Shown here piece by piece: positions 1 to 10,098 of a stretch of 64,000 nt of DNA. Numbering within the stretch: the stretch's first letter is position 1; each line of letters opens with the position of its first letter. The stretch comes from an uncultured Clostridia bacterium. GTDB taxonomy: Bacteria; Bacillota; Clostridia; TANB77; CAG-508. The position numbers and the translations under genes were made by a program. Where the stretch lies: the NCBI GenBank assembly GCA_934184665.1, contig CAKPSX010000003.1:7973-71972 (forward strand). The letters run 5' to 3'. Below the pieces are notes generated by a model. The model saw only the letters and a program-made list of their open reading frames with translations, was not told the origin of the DNA and searched no databases.

Positions 1-1608
1 TTCATTTGCATATTTTAATGTTATTTCATTTACTTCTCCTGATGACATTCTAGCTATTTCAAATATTGTTTCTTCTTCATTTAAAAGTTTTATTTCTGTA
101 TTTGTTCTGTCATTTTTTACTGTTTTGCTTATGTAATAATTATAATCTGCTTTTGCTGCAATAGCTGCTAAATGTGAAACACATAATACTTGATGTGTTT
201 TTGATATATCTTTAATTTTTTCAGCAACTGTTTTTCCAGCTTTACCACTTATTCCTATATCAATTTCATCAAATACTAATGTTGGCATTTTATCTGATTC
301 AGCTAATACTTTTTTTATTGCTAGCATTATTCTTGACATTTCTCCACCTGATGCTATTTTTATTAACTCATTTTCCTTTTCTCCAATATTTGTTTTTATG
401 TAGATTTTAACATCATCTTTTCCATCTTCAAAATAATCATTTATTTTGTATTCCACTTTTACATTTATTTTTGCATTTTTCATTTCAAGTTCTAGTACCT
501 CTGCATTTATTCTCTTGTTTAATTCTTCTGCATATCTTTTTCTAATTTCACTCATTTTCTCAGCTATTTGGTTCATTTCTTTTTCTATCTCTTTTTGCTC
601 TAGTTTTAATTGGTTATTATGCTCTTCTAAATTCTCTATTTTAGTTATTTCTTGTTCAACTTCTTCTTTATATTCCAAAATTTCTTCTATATTATTTCCA
701 TACTTTCTTTTTAAATTATATATATTATCAAGTCTTGATTCTGTTTCTTCTATTTCTTGTTCATTAAATTCTACATCATCATTAAAACAGCTTATATCTC
801 TTGATATTTCTTGGATTTCATAATATACATTTTTTAATTCTGATACTGTTTTTTCATACTTTGTATCAATGCTTTCTATTTTTTCTAAAGACTTTATAGC
901 TTTTCCTATTAAGTCTATTGTATTTTCTCCTAATGCAATATCAGCATCTTGTAAGCTTTTAGCTATCTTTTCTGAATTAGCTATAATTTTTCTTTTTTCT
1001 TCTAATTTCTCTTCTTCTCCTATTTTTAAATTAGCCTCTGTTATTTCATTTGCTTGATATCTTAACAAATCTAATTTTCTTTGTTTTTCTTTTTCATCTC
1101 CATAATTTTCTCTTAATTCTTTTTTTATTTCATTATATTTGTTATATCTTTTTTTATATTCATCTTGTAGTCCATTTATTTCTTTTCCTATGAAACTATC
1201 TAAATATTTTATATGTGTTTTGCTATCTAATAATTTCTGATTATCATTTTGTCCATGTATTTCTATATAGTTGCTCATAAACTTCTTTAATTCTGCTACT
1301 GTTACTAATCTACCATTTATTTTGCACATGTTTCTTCCATTACTATATATTTCTCTTGTTATTATTATATTTCCTTCAACTGCATTTTCATCTTCTGGAT
1401 TATACATACATAATTCAACATATGAGTAACTTTCTCCGCTTCTTATCATTTCTTTTGAAAATCTGCCACCACATATTATATTTATAGCATCTATTATTAA
1501 ACTTTTACCTGCACCTGTTTCACCTGTTAATGCATTCATTCCTTTGTTTAATTCTATTTCTAACTCTTCTATTATTCCTATATTTTTTATGTGTAAATTT
1601 GTTATCAT
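1..1608 (-). CDS. recN: DNA repair protein RecN, 3' end cut by window edge
   Basis: RecN is an SMC-like ATPase acting early in double-strand break repair. Reading in from 1608, the first 536 codons are visible and the frame is still open at base 1; the family is about 555-570 residues, so only the last few are missing. The start MITNLHIKNIG is followed by the Walker A motif GETGAGKS near residue 31, a long charged coiled-coil middle, and near the visible end a Walker B-type stretch (VFDEIDIGISG) and the HQVLCVSHLAAIA segment, all typical of RecN. An AGGAGG (1614-1619) sits at good distance from the ATG. It has its own promoter with LexA-like sites, fitting SOS control. Identification is firm. 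Confidence 0.95.
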   Translation of the reverse strand, partial: MITNLHIKNIGIIEELEIELNKGMNALTGETGAGKSLIIDAINIICGGRFSKEMIRSGESYSYVELCMYNPEDENAVEGNIIITREIYSNGRNMCKINGRLVTVAELKKFMSNYIEIHGQNDNQKLLDSKTHIKYLDSFIGKEINGLQDEYKKRYNKYNEIKKELRENYGDEKEKQRKLDLLRYQANEITEANLKIGEEEKLEEKRKIIANSEKIAKSLQDADIALGENTIDLIGKAIKSLEKIESIDTKYEKTVSELKNVYYEIQEISRDISCFNDDVEFNEQEIEETESRLDNIYNLKRKYGNNIEEILEYKEEVEQEITKIENLEEHNNQLKLEQKEIEKEMNQIAEKMSEIRKRYAEELNKRINAEVLELEMKNAKINVKVEYKINDYFEDGKDDVKIYIKTNIGEKENELIKIASGGEMSRIMLAIKKVLAESDKMPTLVFDEIDIGISGKAGKTVAEKIKDISKTHQVLCVSHLAAIAAKADYNYYISKTVKNDRTNTEIKLLNEEETIFEIARMSSGEVNEITLKYANE

Positions 1609-1640
1609 ATGTTCCTCCTATCACTGTTTTTATTATTTTT

Positions 1641-1710
1641 CAAAAATATGTTCGTGATTATTGTATTACTTTCCCTTTTATTTGTCAATAGTTTTACGAA
1701 CATTTTTTCT
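1641..1710. promoter_or_regulatory. Two imperfect LexA (DinR) boxes flanking the recN promoter
   Basis: The Gram-positive LexA box is CGAAC-N4-GTTCG. One site at 1641-1654 has a perfect GTTCG half on the plus strand and a degenerate partner; a second at 1697-1710 has a perfect CGAAC half and a degenerate partner. They lie just downstream of the -10 and upstream of the -35. RecN is a classical SOS gene, so repression by LexA is likely; this is an inference from sequence. Confidence 0.55.
1660..1688 (-). promoter_or_regulatory. Promoter of recN
   Basis: On the minus strand TTGACA (1683-1688), a 17-base spacer and TACAAT (1660-1665) make a near-consensus housekeeping promoter about 50 bases before the recN start. 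Confidence 0.85.
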
Positions 1711-1756
1711 TTTTTCGTTTGTTTTTAATTTTAGTTTTGCCTTATTGTTTCAACAT

Positions 1757-1787
1757 AAAAAAGCTTACCAATTGGTAAGCTTTTTTT
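1757..1787. terminator. Rho-independent terminator, works in both directions
   Basis: Perfect inverted repeat GCTTACCAA/TTGGTAAGC (1763-1780) flanked by A6 on one side and T7 on the other. It follows the stop of the minus-strand membrane protein gene at 1800. Confidence 0.9.
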
Positions 1788-1799
1788 AGAGATATATGA

Positions 1800-2150
1800 T
1801 TATTCTATATCATTACTCTCCTCTTCTTTTTTGTTTTTTATTCTCTTCTGCTCTTCTTTGTAGAAAAAGTAACAAAGAATAATCATTGTAACTAATAGTG
1901 TCAGCTGCAAGATGCTGAAACCGTATTCGCGGATGCTTGGGTTAATCATAGCTCCCATCTGACCAGCCGTTATAGTTAATAGCAAAGTATTAACCATAGG
2001 TTTCCAGGTGAACCAGTTTACAATGACTGCAATAGCAATCATTGCGATTATGAACCCAAACTTTGTCAGGGGCTCCTCATCGTAAAAGCCTAAGGTAGTT
2101 CCAAAAAGGCTACCCATGAACGCTGTGATTACATAATGCAGATATCTCAT
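1800..2150 (-). CDS. Small orphan membrane protein, GC-richer than its surroundings
   Basis: 116 residues, not recognised. About four hydrophobic segments are visible (roughly residues 5-22, 30-48, 50-68 and 76-96) followed by a highly charged, lysine- and glutamate-rich tail, so it is probably an inner-membrane protein with a cytoplasmic C-terminus. It stands alone between its own promoter and a strong terminator. Base composition and codon choice (frequent C- and G-ending codons) differ clearly from recN and uvrA on either side, which suggests recent acquisition. An AAGGAG ribosome binding site precedes the ATG. Function is unknown. Confidence 0.8.
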   Translation of the reverse strand: MRYLHYVITAFMGSLFGTTLGFYDEEPLTKFGFIIAMIAIAVIVNWFTWKPMVNTLLLTITAGQMGAMINPSIREYGFSILQLTLLVTMIILCYFFYKEEQKRIKNKKEEESNDIE

Positions 2151-2184
2151 AATGTTTTCTCTCCTTAAAAATATTGATACCTTA

Positions 2185-2213
2185 ATTATACCATATTTTA
2201 AGCCAAAAGTAAA
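2185..2213 (-). promoter_or_regulatory. Promoter of the orphan membrane protein gene
   Basis: Minus-strand TTTACT (2208-2213), a 17-base spacer and a perfect TATAAT (2185-2190), about 35 bases before the start codon. The -35 is weak. Confidence 0.6.
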
Positions 2214-2261
2214 ATTTACATAATATTAATGTGCTTATTTTTTGCTTCTATATTCTTACTT

Positions 2262-5090
2262 TTAATTTTCTAAATATTTCTTTAAGAATTTTCCTGTATA
2301 ACTTCTTTCATTTTTGCATATCTGTTCTGGTGTTCCAACAGCTATGACCTCTCCCCCAGCATCTCCGCCTTCTGGTCCTAAATCTATTATATGGTCACAA
2401 GTTTTTATTAAATCTAAATTATGTTCAATTACTAAAATTGTATTTCCTGTATCAACAAGTCTTTGTAATATATCTACTAATCTATGAACATCAGCAATAT
2501 GAAGTCCTGTTGTTGGCTCATCTAATATATATAATGTTTTACCTGTTGCTCTTTTTGATAATTCAGTTGCTAATTTAACACGTTGTGCTTCTCCTCCTGA
2601 TAGTGTTGTGGATGGTTGTCCTAATTTAATATATCCTAATCCCACATCATATAATGTTTGAATTTTTGATTTTATTTTTGGTATATTCTCAAAAAATTCA
2701 AGTGCTTCTTCAACTGTCATATCAAGTACATCTGAAATACTTTTACCTTTGTATTTTACCTCAAGTGTTTCTCTGTTATATCTTTTACCCTTACATACTT
2801 CACAAGGTACATATACATCTGGTAAAAAATGCATTTCTATTTTATGAACTCCATCACCATTACAACTTTCACATCTACCACCTTGAACATTAAAACTAAA
2901 TCTGCCTTTTGCATAACCCCTCATTTTTGCCTCATTTGTCCCTGCAAAAATATCTCTAATTAAATCAAATGCACCTGTATATGTTGCAGGGTTTGAACGT
3001 GGTGTTCTACCAATTGGAGATTGATCTATATTTATTATTTTGTCAATATTATCAATTCCTTTTATTGTCTTACATTTTCCTGGTTTTTCACTTGCTCCAT
3101 TTAATTTTTGTGCAATATTTTTATATAATACTTCATTTACTAAAGTACTTTTTCCTGAGCCAGATACTCCTGTAACACAAGTAAATGTTCCTAATGGAAT
3201 TTTTACACTTATATTTTTTAAGTTATTTTCTGTTGCATTCACTATTTCAATATTTTTCTTGTTTCCTTTTCTTCTTGTTTTTGGTACATGGATCTTTTTT
3301 CTTCCACTTAGGTAATCTCCTGTAATTGACCCTTCAACCTGTTTTATTTCTTCAGCAGTTCCTTGTGCCATTACATTTCCACCATGTACACCTGCACCTG
3401 GTCCAATATCTATTATTTGATCTGCAGCATACATTGTATCTTCATCATGTTCTACAACTATTAATGTATTGCCTAAATCTCTTAGTCTTTTTAATGTTGC
3501 AATTAGTCTATCATTATCTCTCTGATGTAACCCTATACTCGGCTCATCTAATATATACAAAACTCCTGTTAGTCCAGAACCTATCTGTGTTGCTAAACGT
3601 ATACGTTGTGCTTCTCCTCCTGATAATGTTCCACTACTTCTTGATAATGTTAAATATTCTAATCCTACATCTACTAAAAATTGAAGTCTAGCATTTATTT
3701 CTTTTAAAATCATATCTGCTATCATAGCTTGTGTATCTGTTAGTTCTAGTCCTTTTAAGAATTCTTGAATCTGTTTTATTGACATTGCTGTTATTTCATT
3801 TATATTTTTTCCATTTATTTTTGTGCTTAATATTTCTGGTTTTAGTCTAGCTCCATTACATTCATCACAATGCATATTACTCATATACATTTCATAAAAA
3901 TCTCTCATTCCCTGTGATTTTGTTTCATTATGACGTCTTTCTAGTGTTGGTATTACACCCTCAAATGGTGCTGTAAACTTTCTTGTTCCAGCATATGAAG
4001 AATATTCGAATTCTATTTCTTCATCACCTGTTCCATATAATATTTTCTCTAAAAAGTCTCTTGGCAAATCTTTTATTTTTTTGTTTTTTATATCTATTCC
4101 ATAATGTCTACCTACACTTTCGAAATACATTCTTGCCATAGTGTCACCTTTTTTCATTGTGCTTGCTCCAAATGCTTTTACTCCATCATATAATGTTTTA
4201 GTTTTGTCAGGAATAATTAAATCTTCATCCATTTTCATTAAATAACCTATTCCTAAGCACTTTGGACAAGCTCCATAAGGATTATTAAATGAAAACATTC
4301 TTGGTGTTAATTCTGGGAAACTAAATCCACAATCTGGACATGCATAATTGCAACTGTACAATATTGGCTTTTCTCCAACAACATCTATTAATACTAGATT
4401 CTCAGCATGTTTTAATGCTATTTCTATAGATTCAGTTAATCTTCCTATTATATCTTTTTTTATTACTAATCTATCAACAACTATTTCTATTTCGTGCTTT
4501 TTATTTTTATCTAATTTTATTTCGTCTGTTAGTTCATAAATTTCTCCATCAATTCTTACTCTTACAAATCCTTCTTTTTGTAAATCTTCCAGTAATTTTG
4601 TGTGTTCACCTTTTCTACTTCTCACAACAGGTGCTAATACTTGTATTTTAGTTCCTTCTTCTATTTTCATTACATTATCCACTATTTGGTCTATTGTCTG
4701 TTTCTCAATTTTTTTTCCACAATGCGGACAATATGGTTGTCCTATTCTTGCATATAATAAACGTATATAATCATATATTTCTGTTACTGTTCCTACTGTT
4801 GAACGTGGGTTTTTTGATGTAGTTTTTTGATCTATTGATATTGCTGGTGATAGTCCTTCTATTGATTCTACATCTGGTTTTTCCATTACTCCTAGGAATT
4901 GTCTAGCATATGATGATAAACTTTCTACATATCTTCTTTGACCTTCTGCATATAATGTGTCAAATGCAAGTGATGATTTTCCTGAGCCAGATAAACCTGT
5001 TATTACAACTAATTTATCTCTTGGTATTTCTATATTTATATTTTTTAAATTATGTTCTTTTGCACCTTTTATCGTTATTTTATCATTCAT
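2262..5090 (-). CDS. uvrA: Excinuclease ABC subunit A (UvrA)
   Basis: Damage-recognition ATPase of nucleotide excision repair, partner of UvrB and of UvrC at 39141. Two ABC modules are present: Walker A GLSGSGKS at residues 32-39 and a second GVSGSGKS in the C-terminal half, with LSGGEAQR signatures in each. Zinc-binding CxxC pairs occur in both halves (CPHC, CPDC/CPKC, CESC/CEVC). Length about 942, normal. An ATG three codons upstream (5099) is only one base from the AGGAGG; the ATG at 5090 is ten bases away and starts [15 protein letters not shown], as in the family, so it is preferred. Its promoter carries a LexA-like box. Confidence 0.97.
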   Translation of the reverse strand: MNDKITIKGAKEHNLKNINIEIPRDKLVVITGLSGSGKSSLAFDTLYAEGQRRYVESLSSYARQFLGVMEKPDVESIEGLSPAISIDQKTTSKNPRSTVGTVTEIYDYIRLLYARIGQPYCPHCGKKIEKQTIDQIVDNVMKIEEGTKIQVLAPVVRSRKGEHTKLLEDLQKEGFVRVRIDGEIYELTDEIKLDKNKKHEIEIVVDRLVIKKDIIGRLTESIEIALKHAENLVLIDVVGEKPILYSCNYACPDCGFSFPELTPRMFSFNNPYGACPKCLGIGYLMKMDEDLIIPDKTKTLYDGVKAFGASTMKKGDTMARMYFESVGRHYGIDIKNKKIKDLPRDFLEKILYGTGDEEIEFEYSSYAGTRKFTAPFEGVIPTLERRHNETKSQGMRDFYEMYMSNMHCDECNGARLKPEILSTKINGKNINEITAMSIKQIQEFLKGLELTDTQAMIADMILKEINARLQFLVDVGLEYLTLSRSSGTLSGGEAQRIRLATQIGSGLTGVLYILDEPSIGLHQRDNDRLIATLKRLRDLGNTLIVVEHDEDTMYAADQIIDIGPGAGVHGGNVMAQGTAEEIKQVEGSITGDYLSGRKKIHVPKTRRKGNKKNIEIVNATENNLKNISVKIPLGTFTCVTGVSGSGKSTLVNEVLYKNIAQKLNGASEKPGKCKTIKGIDNIDKIINIDQSPIGRTPRSNPATYTGAFDLIRDIFAGTNEAKMRGYAKGRFSFNVQGGRCESCNGDGVHKIEMHFLPDVYVPCEVCKGKRYNRETLEVKYKGKSISDVLDMTVEEALEFFENIPKIKSKIQTLYDVGLGYIKLGQPSTTLSGGEAQRVKLATELSKRATGKTLYILDEPTTGLHIADVHRLVDILQRLVDTGNTILVIEHNLDLIKTCDHIIDLGPEGGDAGGEVIAVGTPEQICKNERSYTGKFLKKYLEN

Positions 5091-5119
5091 TTTTCTCATT
5101 CCTCCTTCAAGGCTCTATT

Positions 5120-5155
5120 ATTATACTACATTTTTTGATAATAAACAAGAGTTCG
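5120..5155 (-). promoter_or_regulatory. uvrA promoter overlapped by a LexA box
   Basis: Minus-strand -35 TTGTTT (5143-5148), 17-base spacer, -10 TATAAT (5120-5125). A LexA-like site, CGAAC-TCTT-GTTTA, spans 5142-5155 and covers the -35; it matches nine of ten conserved positions of the Gram-positive SOS box. Damage-inducible repression of uvrA is therefore likely. Confidence 0.75.
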
Positions 5156-5166
5156 AGAAAATTGTT

Positions 5167-5520
5167 TTATATTATTTTCTTTATGTGGTTAATTAGGCAC
5201 TTTCCATTTTTAAAAACTATTTCAATTACATCAAAGTAGAATTCATACTTCCAATATTTTTTATTCAAGCTTAAAAATATTTTAGCTGCTGTTTTCATAT
5301 GTTTTATTTTCTTATAATTTACCGCTTCTGATGGCATTCCATAATTAAAATTGCTTCTTGTCTTTACTTCAACAAAAAATAATTTTTTATCTTTTTTTGC
5401 TATTACATCTATTTCACCTTTTTTAGTATAATAATTCTTGCAAACAATTTCATATTCCTTACTTTCTAGATAATGCTCGGCTATATTCTCTCCTATTTTT
5501 CCAAATACTTTCTTATTCAT
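5167..5520 (-). CDS. yraN: YraN-family (UPF0102) nuclease-like protein
   Basis: 117 residues of the UPF0102 family, which has a restriction-endonuclease-like fold related to Holliday junction resolvases; the biochemical role is not settled. The signature is visible: GxxGExxAxxYL near the N-terminus, then [21 protein letters not shown] with the acidic residues and lysine expected of a PD-(D/E)XK-type site. It sits between dprA and uvrA on the same strand, a common arrangement near DNA-processing genes. Confidence 0.88.
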   Translation of the reverse strand: MNKKVFGKIGENIAEHYLESKEYEIVCKNYYTKKGEIDVIAKKDKKLFFVEVKTRSNFNYGMPSEAVNYKKIKHMKTAAKIFLSLNKKYWKYEFYFDVIEIVFKNGKCLINHIKKII

Positions 5521-5565
5521 TTTTTCACATCCATTTCTTAGGATATAACTTTTTCAATCAAATTT

Positions 5566-6432
5566 TTAATCTTGTTTTTTCACAAACTGTTGACCAGGTA
5601 GTTCCTGGATTTTATTTTCAATCTCAAGCATCATCAATTTATAATTTACTTCATTTACAGCCAAGCCTGTTTTTATAGAGATTTCATTTATATCTTTTGG
5701 ATTATCATCAAGTATTTTATAAACACATAATAAATCTTCTGGAATATCAAAAAATATATCATTTTTTGATAATTGCTTTTTCGCAAATTCTATATCTGAA
5801 AATTCACTTAAAATATCTGTTACATTTGTTACTAGATTACAACCTTTTTTTATTAATTTATTTGTTGTAATTCCTTTTTTATTATCTAAACTACTTGGTA
5901 TAGAAAAAACTGGTTTTCCTTGTTCTATTGTATTTCTTGCAGTTATATTTGTTCCACTATTCTCCCCTGCTTCAACAACTAATGTTCCAATCCCCATTCC
6001 AGCAACAATCCTATTTCTTTCTCTAAATTTATTTGAGTCTGCCTCAACCTCATCATCATATTCTGTTACCAAAACTCCATCATTTTCTAATATCGCTCTT
6101 GCTAATTCAATATTTGATTTCGGATATATGTTTTTTAGCCCTGATGGCAATACAGCTATAGTTTTACCACTATTTTTCAAACAAGTTTCATGTGCAATAG
6201 TATCAATACCTACAGCTAATCCACTTATTATATTTATATCATATTCCACGAGATCTTTAGTGAATTTTTGACACATTTTTGCTCCATACAATGTGTTGTG
6301 TCTTGAACCAACAACAGCAATTCCATAATTGTTTAATATTTCTATATTTCCTATTGCATGTAATCTACTTGGTGGCTTTTTTAATTCACGCAATCTCTCT
6401 GGATATAATTCATCACAATATTCAATTATCAT
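5566..6432 (-). CDS. dprA: DNA processing protein DprA (Smf)
   Basis: DprA loads RecA on incoming single-stranded DNA in natural transformation and is retained in many non-transformable bacteria. The 288-residue protein has the Rossmann-like core: VVGSRxxxxYG near residue 40, SGLAxGIDTxAH near 75, LPSGLxxIYP near 97, and RNRIxAG near 140, followed by a short winged-helix C-terminus. The usual N-terminal SAM-like domain is largely missing, as in shorter family members. It starts 32 bases after comM, so the two are probably cotranscribed. Confidence 0.93.
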   Translation of the reverse strand: MIIEYCDELYPERLRELKKPPSRLHAIGNIEILNNYGIAVVGSRHNTLYGAKMCQKFTKDLVEYDINIISGLAVGIDTIAHETCLKNSGKTIAVLPSGLKNIYPKSNIELARAILENDGVLVTEYDDEVEADSNKFRERNRIVAGMGIGTLVVEAGENSGTNITARNTIEQGKPVFSIPSSLDNKKGITTNKLIKKGCNLVTNVTDILSEFSDIEFAKKQLSKNDIFFDIPEDLLCVYKILDDNPKDINEISIKTGLAVNEVNYKLMMLEIENKIQELPGQQFVKKQD

Positions 6433-6464
6433 ATCTCTTAAAATTTTCCTCCTTCAAATCTGTA

Positions 6465-8015
6465 TCAGCTAAATTTTTGAGCTGTTCTATCTAAGCTTCT
6501 ATACATTATTGCTTCTGCAATATGTTTATCTTCTATTTTTTCTTTTCCTTCTAAATCTGCAATAGTTCTTGCAACTTTTAATACTTTTTCATATGCTCTT
6601 ACACTTAGTTTTAAATTGTCAAACGCTTTTTTTAATATAATTTCAGCTTTCGAATCTAATATGCAATATTCAGAAATCGCCTTTTGATTTAATTCTGCAT
6701 TTGAATGTATATTCCATTGTTTATATCTTTTTCTTTGAATTTCTCTCGCTTTATTTACTCTATTTCTTATTTGCTCTGAAGTTTGCCCATTATATTCTGA
6801 ATTTAATTTATTATACTTAGGTCTTTTTACTTCTACTTGTATGTCTATTCTATCTAAAAGAGGTCCACTTATCTTATTTAAATATCTATGTATTTCTGTT
6901 GGAGTGCACCTACATTCTTTTTGTTCATCTCCATAATAGCCACAAGGACATGGATTCATACTTGCAACAAGCATAAAATTACAAGGAAATATACAATTTC
7001 CATTTACTCTATTTATCATTATTTCTTTATTTTCTAAAGGTTCTCTTAATGATTCTAAAATATATCTATTATATTCTGGTAATTCGTCTAAAAATAATAT
7101 TCCATTATGTGCTAAACTTACTTCACCAGGTCTTGGATTTCTTCCTCCTCCTATAATGGTACTTAATGTAACTGTATGATGTGGCATTCTAAATGGTCTA
7201 TTTAAAATCAGTCCATCATTTTTCAATTCTCCTGATATACTATGTATTTTTGTTATTTCCATCGCTTCTTCTATATCAAGTTCAGGTAATATTGTATTTA
7301 TTCTTTTTGCCATCATTGTTTTTCCAGAACCTGGACTACCTACCAATAAGCAATTATGTCCTCCTGCAACTGTAATCTCCAATGCTCTTTTTATATCTTC
7401 CTGTCCTTTAACTTCCAAAAAATCTATATCATATTTATTTTGAGAACTAATCTCTGTATATACTTTTGTTAAACTTTCTGTACGTTGAATGTTTATTTCT
7501 TTATTCAAGTATCTCACTAATTCATTTAAATGTGTCACTGGAATAACTTCTAATTCTTTTACAATTGCTGCTTCATTTGCGTTTTCTTTTGACAATATTA
7601 TTCTTTTTATTCCAAGCTCTTTTGCTTCCATGCACATCGATAATATTCCATTTACTTTGTTTATTTTTCCATCAAGTGAAAGTTCTCCAATAAATATAGT
7701 TTTTCTTAATTCATTATAATCAATATATGGAATTTTATTAGTAGCAAGCAATATTCCCATAGCCATTGCTAAGTCATAGCTACTTCCTCCTTTTTTTACA
7801 TTTGCAGGTGCTAAATTTATTAAAATTTTTTTATTTGGAAATTCAATTTTCGAATTTTTTATTGCTGCCATAATTCTCTTTTTGGCTTCTTTTACACTTG
7901 TATCTGGTAGACCAACTATTTCAAACTCTAGTATTCCATTACTTATGTCTGTTTGTATTTCTATTAAATATCCATCTAATCCATTTAGTGACATTGATTT
8001 TACTTCTGATAACAT
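6465..8015 (-). CDS. comM: ComM/YifB-family AAA+ ATPase (Mg-chelatase-like)
   Basis: 516 residues. Members of this family are hexameric helicases that promote branch migration during integration of transforming DNA. The N-terminal Lon-protease-like fold region (MLSEVKSMSLNGLDG start) is followed by the Mg-chelatase AAA+ core with Walker A GSPGSGKTM near residue 220, the FRxPHH and GGG motifs, FLDELPE Walker B, and a cysteine cluster in NPCPCGYYGD. Length is normal. An AAAGGAG site precedes the ATG. It heads the comM-dprA-yraN group; the plus-strand PBP gene diverges from it. Confidence 0.95.
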   Translation of the reverse strand: MLSEVKSMSLNGLDGYLIEIQTDISNGILEFEIVGLPDTSVKEAKKRIMAAIKNSKIEFPNKKILINLAPANVKKGGSSYDLAMAMGILLATNKIPYIDYNELRKTIFIGELSLDGKINKVNGILSMCMEAKELGIKRIILSKENANEAAIVKELEVIPVTHLNELVRYLNKEINIQRTESLTKVYTEISSQNKYDIDFLEVKGQEDIKRALEITVAGGHNCLLVGSPGSGKTMMAKRINTILPELDIEEAMEITKIHSISGELKNDGLILNRPFRMPHHTVTLSTIIGGGRNPRPGEVSLAHNGILFLDELPEYNRYILESLREPLENKEIMINRVNGNCIFPCNFMLVASMNPCPCGYYGDEQKECRCTPTEIHRYLNKISGPLLDRIDIQVEVKRPKYNKLNSEYNGQTSEQIRNRVNKAREIQRKRYKQWNIHSNAELNQKAISEYCILDSKAEIILKKAFDNLKLSVRAYEKVLKVARTIADLEGKEKIEDKHIAEAIMYRSLDRTAQKFS

Positions 8016-8124
8016 TTTTCTCCTTTCTCTTAAGGCATAGTACCTTATTTTTCAATTTTTTATTGATTTTTTAATTGTTTTATTATAAAATATTTTTAAA
8101 TTTTAACTAAAGAATGGTGATATT

Positions 8125-10014
8125 ATGAGTAATAAAAAAAATATAAAATCAAAACCTTTTAAAACAAATAATAGTGATATTAATGTTCCTAGCAATATTT
8201 CAGGAACCAAATTGATAATTGTATTTGCATTTTTATTAGTTATCATGATACTTTTAATTGGTCGTATTGTTTTTCTAAAGTTTGTAGATGGTGATAGATT
8301 ACAATCTCTTGCAACATCTCAACAAACACTTACTGAAACTCTTACAGCTAAGCGTGGTACAATCTATGATACTAATGGTAATGTTTTAGCAATAAGTTAT
8401 GATACTGATAAAGTTTATATAAATCCTGCTGAAATAGCTGAAAAGGATAGAGAAATCGTAGCACAAAGTATATCTAATATATTAGAAATAGATTATTCAG
8501 AATTATTATCTAATATCAATTCTTCTACAAGCAAATTCCTTGTTGCATCTGATGTTCCTCAAGATAAAGTTGATCAATTAAATAAATTGAAAGATAATTT
8601 ATCTGAGTCTAAAATTAAAACTGGAATGAGTTTTGAAGATACTAATAAAAGATATTATCCACATAATTCTTTAGCTTCAACCGTTGTAGGTTTTGTTGGC
8701 TCAGACAACCAAGGTTTAAGTGGAATCGAATACTCATGGGATTCTTTTTTAAGTGGTGTTGCTGGAAAATCAGTTAGTCTAAAAGATGCTGACCAGTCTG
8801 AAATTGCTAACTCTGAGCAAACTTATATAGCAGCTGAAAATGGTTATGACATTAATTTAACTATTGATGTTAATATTCAAGGTATTGTTGAAAAATATCT
8901 TGCTGAAGCTGTTCAAGAATATTCTTGTGATAGTGGAATTACAGTAGCAATGAATCCTTCTAATGGTAAGATATATGCTATGGCAGATTATCCAAGTTAT
9001 GATTGTAATTCTCCTAATACTATTAATTCATCTCTTTCTGCTGTTTGGGATAAATTATCAGATCAAGAAAAAAATGATGCAAGATATAATATGTGGAAGC
9101 CAAAGGCTGTAACTGACACTTATGAGCCTGGTTCAGTATTTAAAATTATAACTTCTTCAATTGCATTAGAAGAAAATATTACTGACACTGATGTTGCAAA
9201 CGATTTTTACTGTAATGGTCATTATTATATTGAAGGTGAAGACAAACCTATTGATTGTTGGAAAAATGTAGCTCCTTATCATGAAAGTCAAACATTACGA
9301 AAAGCTTTATGTAATTCTTGTAACCCTGCTTTCATGCAATTAGGAAAACGTATTGGTTCTAAGACAACTTATAAATATTATGAAGCTTATGGATTTTTTG
9401 GAAAGACTGGTATCTCACTTGCTGGTGAACCTAAAAATGGTGGTATTTTCTATAAATTGGATGAAATAAAACCTATTGAACTTGCAATAATGTCATTTGG
9501 ACAACGTTTTACTATTACGCCTTTACAAATGATTTCAGCTGCTTCTGCAATAGCAAATGGTGGTACTTTAGTTCAACCTCAAATTGTTGACAAAATAACT
9601 AATACTGATACTGGCGAAGTTACTACTTTTAAAACAGAAGAAAAATGCCAAGTTATTTCTAAAGAAACTGCTGACAAAGTTACATCAATGATGGAATCTG
9701 TTGTTACTACTGGAACTGGTGGACATGGTGCAGTTGAAGGTTACTCAATCGGTGGTAAAACTGGTACATCTGAGCCACGTAATGGAACAAGTGATGGTTA
9801 TGTTGCTTCTTTTATAGCAATATCTCCTGTTGAAAATACAAAAATTGTTTTACTTGTAATTTTGAAGAATCCTACAGGAAAACAACACAATGGTGGGCAA
9901 ATCGCCGCACCTACAGCATCTAAAATGCTTGCAGAAATCTTACCATATCTTGGTGTAGAATCTGGTAATGAAAAAGATGTTAATACTAGTATTTCTACAG
10001 ATGATTTATATTAA
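8125..10014 (+). CDS. Class B penicillin-binding protein (FtsI/SpoVD type)
   Basis: 629 residues; a D,D-transpeptidase that cross-links peptidoglycan at division or in the spore cortex. One transmembrane helix (about residues 28-50) precedes the dimerisation domain (RGTIYDxNG near 76) and the transpeptidase domain with SVFK at 337-340, SCN at 398-400 and KTG at 545-547. No PASTA domain follows, so it resembles FtsI/PbpB or SpoVD lacking PASTA; the two cannot be told apart by sequence alone. It is monocistronic, divergent from comM and ends in a hairpin. The expected neighbours mraW-ftsL-mraY are not present here. Confidence 0.93.
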   Translation: MSNKKNIKSKPFKTNNSDINVPSNISGTKLIIVFAFLLVIMILLIGRIVFLKFVDGDRLQSLATSQQTLTETLTAKRGTIYDTNGNVLAISYDTDKVYINPAEIAEKDREIVAQSISNILEIDYSELLSNINSSTSKFLVASDVPQDKVDQLNKLKDNLSESKIKTGMSFEDTNKRYYPHNSLASTVVGFVGSDNQGLSGIEYSWDSFLSGVAGKSVSLKDADQSEIANSEQTYIAAENGYDINLTIDVNIQGIVEKYLAEAVQEYSCDSGITVAMNPSNGKIYAMADYPSYDCNSPNTINSSLSAVWDKLSDQEKNDARYNMWKPKAVTDTYEPGSVFKIITSSIALEENITDTDVANDFYCNGHYYIEGEDKPIDCWKNVAPYHESQTLRKALCNSCNPAFMQLGKRIGSKTTYKYYEAYGFFGKTGISLAGEPKNGGIFYKLDEIKPIELAIMSFGQRFTITPLQMISAASAIANGGTLVQPQIVDKITNTDTGEVTTFKTEEKCQVISKETADKVTSMMESVVTTGTGGHGAVEGYSIGGKTGTSEPRNGTSDGYVASFIAISPVENTKIVLLVILKNPTGKQHNGGQIAAPTASKMLAEILPYLGVESGNEKDVNTSISTDDLY

Positions 10015-10029
10015 AAATTTATTATTTTT

Positions 10030-10072
10030 GCCAGATTTTGAGACTTCTATAATGAAATCTCAAATATCTGGC
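10030..10072 (+). terminator. Probable terminator of the PBP gene
   Basis: Arms GCCAGAT...TTGAGA and TCTCAA...ATCTGGC pair with a one-base bulge, 15 bases after the stop codon. The following T-rich stretch is interrupted, so strength is uncertain. Confidence 0.6.
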
Positions 10073-10098
10073 ATTTGTAGTTTTTATATAATAAAAAT

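Noticed and set aside
2654..5239. Long plus-strand reading frames opposite uvrA, gatA, gatB and other minus-strand genes
   Set aside because: They are hydrophobic or low-complexity translations of the complement of AT-rich genes, without ribosome binding sites.
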